Assembly: GCA_037446395.1 (NCBI GenBank)
Contig: JBBIIP010000011.1
Coordinates: 19,501-83,500 of the forward strand
Direction: 5' to 3'
From: JAAYJT01 sp037446395
GTDB taxonomy: Bacteria; Bacteroidota; Bacteroidia; Bacteroidales; JAAYJT01
Length of the DNA: 64,000 nucleotides
Position 1 is the stretch's first letter. Each line of letters starts with the position of its first letter. The position numbers and the translations under genes are program-made. This document shows positions 54,052-63,024 of the stretch, in pieces. A model generated the notes under the pieces. That model worked only from the letters and a program-made list of their open reading frames with translations. It ran no database searches and had not been told where the DNA came from.

Positions 54052-54237
54052 ATGAACGGATTGATTACTTTAGGTATTCTGGGCATATGGCAGATTCTTT
54101 TGATTGTGGCCATTGTGCTTTTGTTGTTTGGCGGGAAAAAGATTCCTGAACTTATGAAAGGATTGGGAAAAGGCATCAGGAGCTTCAAAGAAGGCATGAG
54201 CGGCGAAGACGAAAAGCAAGAGCAAAATAAAAACTAA
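54052..54237 (+). CDS. tatA: Twin-arginine translocase subunit TatA/E
   Basis: This 61-residue protein is a TatA-type subunit that forms the pore for folded proteins exported with TatC. It has one membrane helix (WQILLIVAIVLLLFGGKKIP) followed by the amphipathic helix (ELMKGLGKGIRSFKEGM) and an acidic-charged tail. The FGGKKIPELMKGLGKGI motif is diagnostic. No tatC is adjacent. Confidence 0.94.
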   Translation: MNGLITLGILGIWQILLIVAIVLLLFGGKKIPELMKGLGKGIRSFKEGMSGEDEKQEQNKN

Positions 54238-54384
54238 CTTCTCCAGCCCTTCCGAGTGCAAGCCAAATTAAGCATTCAAAAGCCGTAAGTGATGGCCATT
54301 TTTTGGCAATAATTACAACTGAATAATTATCAGGGAGTTGTAAATTGTTTCGACTGAATAAAAGCAAATCATCATAAAAAGAAT

Positions 54385-54392
54385 TATTTTTG
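54385..54392 (+). promoter_or_regulatory. -7 box for the MltD-like gene
   Basis: TATTTTTG followed by C matches TAnnTTTG. Transcription would start near 54400, giving a leader of about 70 bases before ATG 54470. Confidence 0.5.
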
Positions 54393-54469
54393 CCTCGTAA
54401 GGTGCCCACAAATGAAAGCGTTTAATAAATTGGTACAATGAAAGACTGAAAAGCCGGCCTGTTTAATTT

Positions 54470-56197
54470 ATGAAAAAAATCCTTCCTGTTCTACTACTTT
54501 GGCTTTCGCTGGCAACTTATGCTCAGGAGGTCGTTCCGGTTGACGATAGCCTCCTCTATATCGAAGAGCTTTATCCCGTTGATTCGTTGCAATCTGACGA
54601 TACCACAAACCAGCGTTATTTTATTCAAACCGGCCCCATAAGCGATATGCTCGACAGCCTCTATCGTTCTTCGTTGTTTGGCGGAAATGGATTTGACTAT
54701 CGTGCCAGTTATACCAATAAATATGGTTTTGCGCCCGATTACGTGCCTGCCTACCCCGACTCAGTAATATTTGAGCGAATAAGCAGGCTCAATATTCAAA
54801 CCCCGATAGAATTGACCTATAATTGGCAGGTAAAAGAGTTTATAGAGCTTTATGCAACAAGAAGGCGTAATCTAACCAGTAGAATGCTCGGATTGGCCGA
54901 GTTATATTTTCCGATGTTCGAAGAGCACCTCGACCGTCTTGGGCTTCCCTTGGAGCTTAAATACCTGGCGGTAGTTGAGTCGGCTCTAATTCCTACTGCA
55001 CGGTCAAGAGCGGGCGCAACCGGCCTTTGGCAGTTTATGTATGGCACAGGAAAGATGTATAACCTAAAGGTTTCCTCCCTTGTTGATGAGCGCAGCGACC
55101 CATATCTATCAACAATAGCTGCTGCCGAGCATCTGCGCGACCTCTTCAACCTTTACAACGACTGGCAGCTTGCCCTGGCAGCATACAACAGTGGCCCCGG
55201 CAATGTAAACAGAGCCATCAGGCGCTCAGGGGGAAAAAGAAATTTTTGGGAAATCAGCCCATATCTTCCGCGCGAAACACGTGGATATGTGCCTGCCTTC
55301 ATCGCTGTTACTTATGTAATGAATTATCCCGAAGAACACAACCTGTTTGCTATTAAACCTGCCTTTCTTCACCACGAACTGGACACTGTTGCGGTGAAGG
55401 ACGTTCTATCGTTTGAACAGATTTCAGAAAAATTAAATATCCCCTCCGAAGAACTACGATTTCTGAACCCGGCATTCCGGCATGGCATTATTCCCTCAAC
55501 TCCCGAAAAAATATATTATATCCGCCTTCCCGAAAAATATGTTTCTTCGTTTATCGAAAGCGAGCGAGATCTATATACCTATAAAACACAAAAAGGTCTT
55601 GAACGCGAGCAATTGCTCTCTCAAATGAAAGAAATCAAAGAGCAGCAATACCATCGTGTACGCAGTGGCGAAACCCTGGGGGCTATTGCCAACAGGTATA
55701 AATGCTCCGTGAACGACCTGAAACGTTGGAATAATCTACGAAGCAACAATTTGCGAATCGGACAGCGATTAATCATCCTTCCAGGGCCAGGCTATAATCC
55801 CCCTGCACAAGCATTGTCGTCGGGCTCTCAACCAGCTAATTCATATCATACTGTTCGCAGTGGAGAGTCATTGGCATCAATTGCCTCAAAATATAAATGC
55901 CACATCAACGACCTACGCAGCTGGAATAACCTTAAAACAGATGTGATAAAAGTAAATCAGCGGTTGATTGTTTCAGGCCAGGCCAAATCCACTACTGCCA
56001 CCACACCGACACAAGCAGCCAAGACCAGCCCAAACCAGAAATTCATCTATTATACAGTGCAAAAGGGCGATAGCCTTTGGGAAATTGCCAACAAACACAA
56101 GGGAATCACAGTTGAGCAGATTAGACAATGGAACAACCTTGGAAACAACAGCCAGCTTCAACCCGGACAAAAGCTGAAAGTTGGCCTGAGCGGATAA
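54470..56197 (+). CDS. MltD-like lytic murein transglycosylase with three LysM domains
   Basis: This 575-residue exported enzyme cleaves peptidoglycan glycan strands to 1,6-anhydro ends. A signal peptide (LLLWLSLATYAQ) is followed by an acidic region. The SLT family 1 domain has the catalytic Glu in LAVVESALIPTA, with GATGLWQFM and ALAAYNSGPGNV. Three LysM repeats (each YxxVxxGxxLxxIAxxxx...WNNL) bind glycan at the C-terminus. The domain order equals MltD. The next gene (DUF4837) starts 34 bases later. Confidence 0.93.
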   Translation: MKKILPVLLLWLSLATYAQEVVPVDDSLLYIEELYPVDSLQSDDTTNQRYFIQTGPISDMLDSLYRSSLFGGNGFDYRASYTNKYGFAPDYVPAYPDSVIFERISRLNIQTPIELTYNWQVKEFIELYATRRRNLTSRMLGLAELYFPMFEEHLDRLGLPLELKYLAVVESALIPTARSRAGATGLWQFMYGTGKMYNLKVSSLVDERSDPYLSTIAAAEHLRDLFNLYNDWQLALAAYNSGPGNVNRAIRRSGGKRNFWEISPYLPRETRGYVPAFIAVTYVMNYPEEHNLFAIKPAFLHHELDTVAVKDVLSFEQISEKLNIPSEELRFLNPAFRHGIIPSTPEKIYYIRLPEKYVSSFIESERDLYTYKTQKGLEREQLLSQMKEIKEQQYHRVRSGETLGAIANRYKCSVNDLKRWNNLRSNNLRIGQRLIILPGPGYNPPAQALSSGSQPANSYHTVRSGESLASIASKYKCHINDLRSWNNLKTDVIKVNQRLIVSGQAKSTTATTPTQAAKTSPNQKFIYYTVQKGDSLWEIANKHKGITVEQIRQWNNLGNNSQLQPGQKLKVGLSG

Positions 56198-56231
56198 GTT
56201 CGACATGCTTCTTACTTAATAATTTAATAAA

Positions 56232-57236
56232 ATGCGCGACAACCGAAGTCTATTTGTCATCAGCACTTTGCTTTTCATTATTGTTCTAAAGAGTTGTGTA
56301 TCAAACGAAAGAGTGATTCCGAATTCAAGTGGGAAATCTTCAGAAATCCTTGTTGTTGCAGAAAAAAACACATGGAACGGGCCAGTCGGAGAAGTAATTC
56401 GAAGTGTTTTTGGGCAGGAAATTTATGGCCTTCCCCAACCCGAGCCCATGTATTCGTTGCCAAATATTGCAGAATCTGATTTTTCGACCATCTTCCAATC
56501 TCATCGCAACCTTTTTATTGTTAGTATAAAACCGGAGTATAATAAACCATTTATAGAAACCAAGCGCGATTTGTGGGCCAAACCACAACGAATCATTAAA
56601 ATAAACGCTGCTTACGATTCAGCAGCACTTAGGCTCTTCAACGAAAACAAGCAAGCATTTATCAGCATGTTCGACCAGATGGAACGCGAACGTATTCAAA
56701 AGGCCTATGCCGGGGTTACCGATGTTTCAATACTCAGGCAATTGGTCGAGACTTTCAATATTTCGCTTGTTGTACCTCAGGGCTATTATGTGGCAAAAAA
56801 AACAGGCGACTTCATGTGGCTTAGGCGCGAAACACTCGATTTCAGCCAGGGAATACTCATTTATAACTATAACTATACCGATACCTCTTCTTTCAGCCTT
56901 GGATACATAATTGCCATGCGCGACATCATGACCGAAATTCATGTACCCGGAACCTTCAATGGTACGTTTATGACCGTATCGCGGAATTATATTCTCCCCG
57001 AAATCAAAAAAATTGATTTCAACGGCCAATTTGCAGTTGAAACCCGTGGGCTCTGGGAAGTTAAAAACGACTTCATGGGTGGGCCATTTATCAGCTACAC
57101 ATTTGTTGACCAAAACAAAACCAAAATCCTGACCCTGGATGGGTATGTCTATGCTCCGAAAGACCAAAAACGTGATTTGGTGCGCCAGATGGAGGCTATT
57201 TTTTATTCGTATAAACCCTATTCTGGGGAAAAATAA
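56232..57236 (+). CDS. DUF4837 lipoprotein
   Basis: This 334-residue protein has a lipobox (FIIVLKSC, Cys22). The mature part fits DUF4837, a Bacteroidota family: EILVVAEKNTWNGPVGE near the N-terminus, MWLRRETLDFSQGILIY in the middle and FMGGPFISYTFVDQ late. Function is unknown. It lies between a lytic transglycosylase and the DUF2147 gene, so an envelope role is plausible but unproven. Confidence 0.85.
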   Translation: MRDNRSLFVISTLLFIIVLKSCVSNERVIPNSSGKSSEILVVAEKNTWNGPVGEVIRSVFGQEIYGLPQPEPMYSLPNIAESDFSTIFQSHRNLFIVSIKPEYNKPFIETKRDLWAKPQRIIKINAAYDSAALRLFNENKQAFISMFDQMERERIQKAYAGVTDVSILRQLVETFNISLVVPQGYYVAKKTGDFMWLRRETLDFSQGILIYNYNYTDTSSFSLGYIIAMRDIMTEIHVPGTFNGTFMTVSRNYILPEIKKIDFNGQFAVETRGLWEVKNDFMGGPFISYTFVDQNKTKILTLDGYVYAPKDQKRDLVRQMEAIFYSYKPYSGEK

Positions 57237-57300
57237 CCCCACTGCTGAAAATGTTAAGCAGTACATTTTTATATTTTGAAGTCCCCCTAAAAAATTTTTT

Positions 57301-57308
57301 TATCTTCG
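57301..57308 (+). promoter_or_regulatory. -7 box for the DUF2147 gene
   Basis: TATCTTCG differs from TAnnTTTG at one base, as does the box for the ABC ATPase gene. It lies 24 bases before ATG 57332. Confidence 0.45.
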
Positions 57309-57331
57309 TGCCCACATTAAACCCACAAAAT

Positions 57332-57808
57332 ATGAAAAAAGCAATCACAATGATCCTGCTTGTCATGCTTGTTTCGTTTTCGAGCGAGCTGAAAGCACAG
57401 GCCGACCGCTTGGTTGGCCACTATCTTGCAGTTGACGATGAAGGCAACCCGAATTCCCAGGTGAGAATTTTTAAAGCCACCAACGGGAAGTATTATGGCG
57501 AGATCGTTTGGCTGAAAGAACCTCTTGATGATAATGGTAAAGAAAAGGTTGACGACAAAAACCCGGATCCCAAGATGCACACCCGCAAGATCATGGGCCT
57601 TCAGATCCTTAAAGACTTTACCTATGATGCCTCAAATCAAGAATGGAGCGGAGGCTTGATTTATAGCCCCAAAACAGGAAAAACTTACAAAAGTTACCTC
57701 AAGTTCGAAGGCGAAGGCAATCTGAAAGTCCGGGGCTATATTGGAAGTGCCTGGATGGGTTTAGGAAAAACGGTTTACTGGAAAAAGGAGAATGCCTTGC
57801 GGAAATAA
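57332..57808 (+). CDS. DUF2147 exported protein
   Basis: This 158-residue protein has a signal peptide (MILLVMLVSFSSELKAQ) and the DUF2147 pattern: LVGHYLAVDDEGNPNSQVRI, YYGEIVWLKEP, IMGLQILKDF, WSGGLIYSPKTGKTYKS, ending VRGYIGSAWMGLGKTVYW. It is a small periplasmic beta-barrel-like protein of unknown function. An upstream ATG in frame is rejected in favour of the one after the promoter box. A strong terminator follows. Confidence 0.88.
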   Translation: MKKAITMILLVMLVSFSSELKAQADRLVGHYLAVDDEGNPNSQVRIFKATNGKYYGEIVWLKEPLDDNGKEKVDDKNPDPKMHTRKIMGLQILKDFTYDASNQEWSGGLIYSPKTGKTYKSYLKFEGEGNLKVRGYIGSAWMGLGKTVYWKKENALRK

Positions 57809-57828
57809 CCGTTAGGGCAATGTGTGTT

Positions 57829-57878
57829 TTTGGGGCTTACGGCGGCTGCATGCAACCACCGTAAGCCCCAAATGTTTT
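57829..57878 (+). terminator. Long hairpin terminator after the DUF2147 gene
   Basis: TTTGGGGCTTACGG pairs with CCGTAAGCCCCAAA (14 bp) and two further pairs past a bulge, followed by TGTTTTAG. The T tract is short, but the stem is strong. Confidence 0.75.
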
Positions 57879-58122
57879 AGTAGGGTGTAAACACAATTGT
57901 GGCGTAAACAATCCTGATCAATACCACAAATTCAGACAAATTCTCGAACAAAGAACTTGCAAAACACACACATATTTATTGTGTTTTTATACAAAAACCT
58001 CTCTAATGCAACAAAAAGAACCGAATTTCGTTTATAAGATTAATTAAAGATTGCCATCAAATTAAACCTGTGGTACGAAATTTGATATTTCAGGCAATCT
58101 ACGTTGAACAAAAAAAGAAAGA
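57879..58122. other. Gap between the DUF2147 and mltF genes
   Basis: After the terminator, about 240 AT-rich bases precede mltF. I see no clear gene, -7 box or repeat. A TACG followed by AAATTTG near 58074 is only a loose promoter resemblance. Confidence 0.4.
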
Positions 58123-59571
58123 ATGATTTTTAAATGGAAGTTAAACAGGACATTAATCTTTGGCATATTCCTTACATTTGGAATTCTTTTGTCCTGTAGC
58201 AACGCAACCCATCACAATCAGCACGCTCAAACTTTTTCAGGCAATTCAAGATTAGACATCATCATTGAACGGGGTAAACTCATTGCTGCAACCCCCTTAG
58301 GTGTTTCAAGTTATTTCCTATATCGTGGCGAACCCATGGGATATCAATACGAGCTCCTGAAAGAATTTGCTGCAAGCCTGGGCGTTACTCTCGAAATACA
58401 CATCGAATCGGATCCGGATAATGCAATAGAAAGACTCAACGAAGGCGTTTATGATGTTGTGGCAATGAACCTGATGATTACACGCGAACGAAGTAAAATT
58501 GTCGATTTTTCTTTACCCATAAGCCAAACGCGGCAGGTTCTGGTGCAGCGCAAACCCGAAAACTGGCGAAAAATGAAAACGATGGATGATGTTGAAAAAC
58601 ACCTTATCCGGAATTCAGTTGAACTCAAAGAAAAAACCGTACACGTCGGGAGTAATTCCTCCCATTATTATCGGTTGCTTCATTTGCAGCAGGAAATTGG
58701 CGGAAACATCAGGATTTTGAAATTACCAGGCAAAAATCCCGAAGACTTGTTACAAATGGTTGCCAAGGGAGAAATTGATTTTACGATCTGCGATGAAACC
58801 CTCTCGAAAATTGGTCAGAAGTATTACCCGGAGCTTGATGTTCAAACCCAGGTAAGCCTTGCGCAAGACGTGGGCTGGGCAGTTGGCAAAGGCAACGAAA
58901 CCTTGCTGTCGAAACTGAATCATTGGTGGACTGAATTTGAAAAGACCACCCACGCCCGCCTATTATCTGACCGCTATATAAATAATCCCAGGGGCATACA
59001 TCCGGGGCAGCGCGACTACTTTGCTCACAAAGGCAATAACTTATCGGCCTATGACGATATGATTAAAAGGTACAGCGCTTATGTAAACTGGGACTGGCGG
59101 TTGTTAGCAGCCCTTATTTATCAGGAATCGAATTTTCGCAATGACGTGGTTTCGCGTGCCGGTGCATTTGGAATCATGCAAATGATGCCCCAAACAGCCT
59201 CAATCTATGGTGTGGACAGTACTTCCGCCCCAAAAGAACAAATTGCTGCCGGAGTAAAGTTTATCAGATGGATAGATCATGAGCTGAAAAAAGAAATTTC
59301 CGATCCAACTGAGCGGCAAAAATTTGTTCTTGCCGCCTATAATGTCGGGTTAGCCCACGTGTATGATGCCCGAAGGCTGGCCGCCAAAAACAACAAAAAC
59401 CCTAATGTATGGTCAGGAAATGTTGACTATTATCTTCGCAACAAATCAAAAGCGGCATATTATAGCGATAGCGTTGTCCGTTATGGCTATTGCAGGGGCG
59501 AAGAACCGTATAAATTTGTAAACGAAATTCTTAGCCGCTACGATCACTACAAAAAGGCATTGAACGATTAA
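58123..59571 (+). CDS. mltF: MltF-like membrane-bound lytic murein transglycosylase
   Basis: This 482-residue protein has a lipobox-like signal (FGILLSC, Cys25). A periplasmic substrate-binding (SBP type 3) domain follows (about 45-285: PMGYQYELLKEFAASLGV, VVAMNLMITRERS). The SLT domain has the catalytic Glu in ALIYQESNF, then GAFGIMQMMPQTA and VLAAYNVGLAHV. The layout is that of MltF, whose regulatory domain senses muropeptides. It stands alone between a long gap and a convergent gene. Confidence 0.92.
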   Translation: MIFKWKLNRTLIFGIFLTFGILLSCSNATHHNQHAQTFSGNSRLDIIIERGKLIAATPLGVSSYFLYRGEPMGYQYELLKEFAASLGVTLEIHIESDPDNAIERLNEGVYDVVAMNLMITRERSKIVDFSLPISQTRQVLVQRKPENWRKMKTMDDVEKHLIRNSVELKEKTVHVGSNSSHYYRLLHLQQEIGGNIRILKLPGKNPEDLLQMVAKGEIDFTICDETLSKIGQKYYPELDVQTQVSLAQDVGWAVGKGNETLLSKLNHWWTEFEKTTHARLLSDRYINNPRGIHPGQRDYFAHKGNNLSAYDDMIKRYSAYVNWDWRLLAALIYQESNFRNDVVSRAGAFGIMQMMPQTASIYGVDSTSAPKEQIAAGVKFIRWIDHELKKEISDPTERQKFVLAAYNVGLAHVYDARRLAAKNNKNPNVWSGNVDYYLRNKSKAAYYSDSVVRYGYCRGEEPYKFVNEILSRYDHYKKALND

Positions 59572-59594
59572 CCCTCAAGGCATTAGCATCTTAT

Positions 59595-60614
59595 TTATTT
59601 CCTAAGGTTCTGCAACGCAGCAAAATACTTGCAGTTGTCGATGATGCTTCTTTCGATGGGAGTGAATTCAAAATTGAGTGCTTTTTGAATTTTTTCGCTG
59701 CTGTAATAGTATCTTCTGCTTGAGGTTCCTGCTGTTTCACGGCTTATTAATGCCGATGAACCCGTCATCTGGGAACGCAGTTTTTCAGCACGCCAAAGTA
59801 TTTCAAAAATCCAGGGTTTCACATGTATAGAAGGCCTTTTCAGGCCAAAACCATCGGCCATCAGGTTAAAAAGATGGCGATAGGAATAATTGCCTCCGGC
59901 AAGCACAAATCGTTCATTTACCAGATTGCTTTGCATCAGTTCAATCATGGCACGGCTCACATCCCGCACATCCACAAACGAATTGATCCCTTCGGTATAA
60001 AATGGGTTGCCTTTGCTGGCCATTTTTAGCAACCGAACTGAGCTTTTTCCCGGGTCGCCCGGGCCGATGATGATACTTGGATTAACAATCACTGCATCCA
60101 GTCCTTCGGCAATGCCCCGCCACACCTCTCGCTCGGCAGCATACTTGCTTTTGGCATATTCGGAGTTTTCTTTCGAGTCAATCCAATCGCAGGTTTCATC
60201 CACCATTACATCCTGCCCGGAGCGGCCAAGTGCGGCCACTGAACTTACGAAACATAATTTTTTTACCTGGCTGGCCAAACAGGCGTTCACAACATTCGCG
60301 CTGCCCCCCACGTTGATTTTCATCATCAGTGGTTGATCTTTTGGATCAAACGAAACCATGGCGGCACAATGATACACTTGGTCTATTCCCTGCATCGCTT
60401 CTTCAACCGAAAAATAGTCCTGCACATCCCCATCAACCCATTCAATGCGACCTAACAATTCTTCCGGATTGTTACTATAAATGGCAAATAGATTCTTTAG
60501 TATCGAAGTGGAAGAAGTTTTTCTTTTTAAAACCCTAACATGTTGCTGGTCGGATGTAAGGTCATACAACACATGCGAGCCAACCAGGCCCGTTGCACCG
60601 GTCAGAAGTATCAT
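59595..60614 (-). CDS. NAD-dependent epimerase/dehydratase (extended SDR)
   Basis: This 339-residue protein has the N-terminal NAD-binding motif LLTGATGLVGSH and the catalytic YxxxK in EYAKSKYAAE. SFVDVRDVSRAMIELM is a typical extended-SDR block. It resembles dihydroflavonol-4-reductase-like or nucleoside-diphosphate-sugar epimerases; the substrate is not known. ATG 60614 is chosen as the start because the promoter box (60633-60640) lies inside a longer frame that begins at 60635. It converges with mltF. Confidence 0.88.
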   Translation of the reverse strand: MILLTGATGLVGSHVLYDLTSDQQHVRVLKRKTSSTSILKNLFAIYSNNPEELLGRIEWVDGDVQDYFSVEEAMQGIDQVYHCAAMVSFDPKDQPLMMKINVGGSANVVNACLASQVKKLCFVSSVAALGRSGQDVMVDETCDWIDSKENSEYAKSKYAAEREVWRGIAEGLDAVIVNPSIIIGPGDPGKSSVRLLKMASKGNPFYTEGINSFVDVRDVSRAMIELMQSNLVNERFVLAGGNYSYRHLFNLMADGFGLKRPSIHVKPWIFEILWRAEKLRSQMTGSSALISRETAGTSSRRYYYSSEKIQKALNFEFTPIERSIIDNCKYFAALQNLRK

Positions 60615-60632
60615 AATTTCGTGTTTAAGCTG

Positions 60633-60640
60633 CAAAGATA
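60633..60640 (-). promoter_or_regulatory. -7 box for the epimerase gene
   Basis: On the minus strand TATCTTTG followed by C matches TAnnTTTG, 19 bases before ATG 60614. Confidence 0.55.
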
Positions 60641-60684
60641 ACAGAGTTGATTTATGATGGTGGTTTGCGTTGAAATCATTCGTT

Positions 60685-60692
60685 TATCTTTG
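60685..60692 (+). promoter_or_regulatory. -7 box for tyrS
   Basis: TATCTTTG followed by C matches TAnnTTTG, 16 bases before ATG 60708, with TTTG 17 bases upstream (60664-60667). It diverges from the epimerase promoter about 45 bases away. Confidence 0.6.
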
Positions 60693-60707
60693 CAAAAATT
60701 TGGATAT

Positions 60708-61997
60708 ATGAATTTCGTTGAAGAACTGAGGTGGCGTGGAATGATCCATGACATGATGCCCGGCACCGAAGAACACCTGACTCAGGGAATGGGCACTGCC
60801 TACGTGGGAATAGATCCCACTGCCGACTCATTGCACATTGGCCATTTGGTGGGGGTGATGATGCTGAAGCATTTTCAGCGCTGCGGACACAAGCCCCTGG
60901 CTCTGATAGGTGGCGCCACCGGTATGATTGGCGACCCTTCGGGCAAATCGCAGGAACGAAACCTGCTCAACGAAGAATTGCTTCGCCACAACCAGGAATG
61001 CATCAAACAACAACTGATAAAATTTCTTGACTTCAATCCGGCAATTGCCAATTGCGCCGAAATGGTGAACAATTATGACTGGATGAAGGATTATACTTTT
61101 CTTGGTTTCATCCGCGACATTGGCAAGCACATCACCATCAACTATATGATGGCGAAAGACTCTGTGCGCAAACGAGTTGAAGGCGATGCCGCCAACGGAT
61201 TATCGTTTACCGAATTCACCTATCAGCTTGTGCAGGGCTACGATTTTCTGCATTTATACCGTACAAAAAACTGCCGCCTGCAAATGGGTGGCAGCGACCA
61301 GTGGGGAAATATTACTACTGGCACCGAATTGATACGCCGCATTGACAGCGGCGAGGCTTTCGCACTCACTTGCCCGCTTATCACTAAGGCTGATGGCGGA
61401 AAATTCGGAAAGACCGAAAACGGAAATATTTGGCTCGATCCTGAAAAGACTTCACCCTACCAATTTTATCAGTTTTGGTTCAACACCAGCGACGAGGACG
61501 CTGCCAAATACATCAAAATTTTCACCCTCTTTTCGCGCGAACAAATTGACAAAATGATAGCCCGTCATGCTGCAGCGCCCCACGAACGCATATTACAGAA
61601 AGAACTGGCGCGCGACCTCACTATCCGTGTGCACTCCGAAAAAGACTACCTGGCAGCCCTCGAAGCATCGGAAATACTTTTTGGCAAGGGCACTACCGAA
61701 ATGCTGAAAAAACTCGATGAAAAAACATTGCTCTCGGTGTTCGAAGGGGTGCCCACCTGCGAAATATCCGGCAAACAATTGCAAAACACCATCCCCATCA
61801 TCGAATTTTTGGCAGACAAAACCTCAATTTTTCCTTCGCGTGGCGAAGCACGGCGCATGATCAAAGACGGAGGAGTGCTGATAAACAAACAAAAAGTTGG
61901 CGAAGATTTGAACATTACCCCCGCACATTTGCTCACCAACCGCTATTTGCTGGTGCAACGTGGCAAGAAGAACTATTTTCTGGTAAAGGTGGTTTGA
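60708..61997 (+). CDS. tyrS: Tyrosyl-tRNA synthetase
   Basis: TyrRS (429 residues) is a class I synthetase. The HIGH motif is SLHIGHLVGV, the tyrosine-binding block has QGYDFLHLY and QMGGSDQWGN, and the KMSKS counterpart is KFGKTENG. The C-terminal 60 residues are an S4 RNA-binding domain (PSRGEARRMIKDGGVLIN). The start MNFVEELRWRGM is chosen from the promoter position; a longer in-frame start would fall within the promoter. Confidence 0.96.
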   Translation: MNFVEELRWRGMIHDMMPGTEEHLTQGMGTAYVGIDPTADSLHIGHLVGVMMLKHFQRCGHKPLALIGGATGMIGDPSGKSQERNLLNEELLRHNQECIKQQLIKFLDFNPAIANCAEMVNNYDWMKDYTFLGFIRDIGKHITINYMMAKDSVRKRVEGDAANGLSFTEFTYQLVQGYDFLHLYRTKNCRLQMGGSDQWGNITTGTELIRRIDSGEAFALTCPLITKADGGKFGKTENGNIWLDPEKTSPYQFYQFWFNTSDEDAAKYIKIFTLFSREQIDKMIARHAAAPHERILQKELARDLTIRVHSEKDYLAALEASEILFGKGTTEMLKKLDEKTLLSVFEGVPTCEISGKQLQNTIPIIEFLADKTSIFPSRGEARRMIKDGGVLINKQKVGEDLNITPAHLLTNRYLLVQRGKKNYFLVKVV

Positions 61998-62226
61998 TCA
62001 AAACCCCCTTTTTATTGTCATCGCTCACCCGACAAGCAGGACTGCTTTGAAACAGATCGCCTGATTGGTTGACCTGGCTGATAAGCCATTGTTTATCATG
62101 TTGAAAGAATTATTGTTGTGTACAAACAAAATTCATAGAACACCACTTCAAAAATCGAATAAGGCAGCTGAATCTACCCCGACTCTAAGGTTCTGGTGAT
62201 CAGCGATGCCATTTCCCTGAAAAGAC

Positions 62227-62234
62227 TAACTTTG
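62227..62234 (+). promoter_or_regulatory. -7 box for the SIMPL-domain gene
   Basis: TAACTTTG followed by C matches TAnnTTTG, 40 bases before ATG 62275. The rest of the 277-base gap from tyrS holds nothing that I can name. Confidence 0.5.
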
Positions 62235-62274
62235 CATTGTAACAGGCAAATTCAAAAAAAACAAACCCAGCGTT

Positions 62275-63024
62275 ATGAAAGACTATAATAAGATAATCAT
62301 TGCCATTGCCATCGTAATCGGCCTGGGATTGAACGGCATATTTATAGGGCGGGCAATTCAACGGTTTAAAAAAGAAGACCGGTTTATTTCGGTGAAAGGA
62401 TTTTCGGAGCGCGAGGTAAAAGCCAACCTTGCGGTATGGTCAATCACGATCCGGGTTACAACAAACGATATTGCCGAAGGTAGCCGAAGGACGGAGGCTG
62501 AAAAACAAAAAGTTATAAATTTTCTTCTCAAAAAAGGAATCAAACAAGAAGAAATTTTTCAGAAAGACCTGAAAGTGGTGGATAAAATAGCCCGCGAGTA
62601 TGCAAATTCCGACATCGGAACCTTCCGCTACATTATTGAAAACGTCATGCAGGTGCGCTCCGAAAATGTAGACACCATTCAAACCGTTAAAACCATGACC
62701 GATGAACTGTTAAAAGACGGAGTTGTTATATCGAACATCGAAAATTATCAACCAACCGTGCAATATCTTTTTACAAAGCTCAACGATATAAAGCCCGCAA
62801 TGCTGCTCGAAGCTACCCAAAATGCCAGGCAGGCCGCCCTCGAATTTGCCAATGAAAGCAAGGTTTCGCTGGGACCATTGAAAAAAGCCAGCCAGGGTTT
62901 GTTCACCATTGTTGACCGGGACGATTTTATTGCCGGTCAGGCCGACGGTGGTTATGGCAGCAATTTAAACGATATTTATAAAAAGGTGCGGGTTGTTGTG
63001 AATATCGAATATTCGGTTGAATAA
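62275..63024 (+). CDS. SIMPL-domain protein
   Basis: This 249-residue protein has one N-terminal membrane helix (IIIAIAIVIGLGLNGIFIG) and a SIMPL (DUF541, YggE/BP26-like) domain: ISVKGFSEREVKANLAVWSI, then QKDLKVVDK, then a C-terminal KKVRVVVNIEYSVE strand. SIMPL proteins form periplasmic channel-like oligomers; E. coli YggE is linked to oxidative stress. The role here is unknown. It is the last gene before the CRISPR array. Confidence 0.87.
   Translation: MKDYNKIIIAIAIVIGLGLNGIFIGRAIQRFKKEDRFISVKGFSEREVKANLAVWSITIRVTTNDIAEGSRRTEAEKQKVINFLLKKGIKQEEIFQKDLKVVDKIAREYANSDIGTFRYIIENVMQVRSENVDTIQTVKTMTDELLKDGVVISNIENYQPTVQYLFTKLNDIKPAMLLEATQNARQAALEFANESKVSLGPLKKASQGLFTIVDRDDFIAGQADGGYGSNLNDIYKKVRVVVNIEYSVE

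Noticed and set aside
56727..57266. A 179-codon minus-strand open frame
   Set aside because: It is antisense to the DUF4837 gene and has no signal, motif or promoter box.
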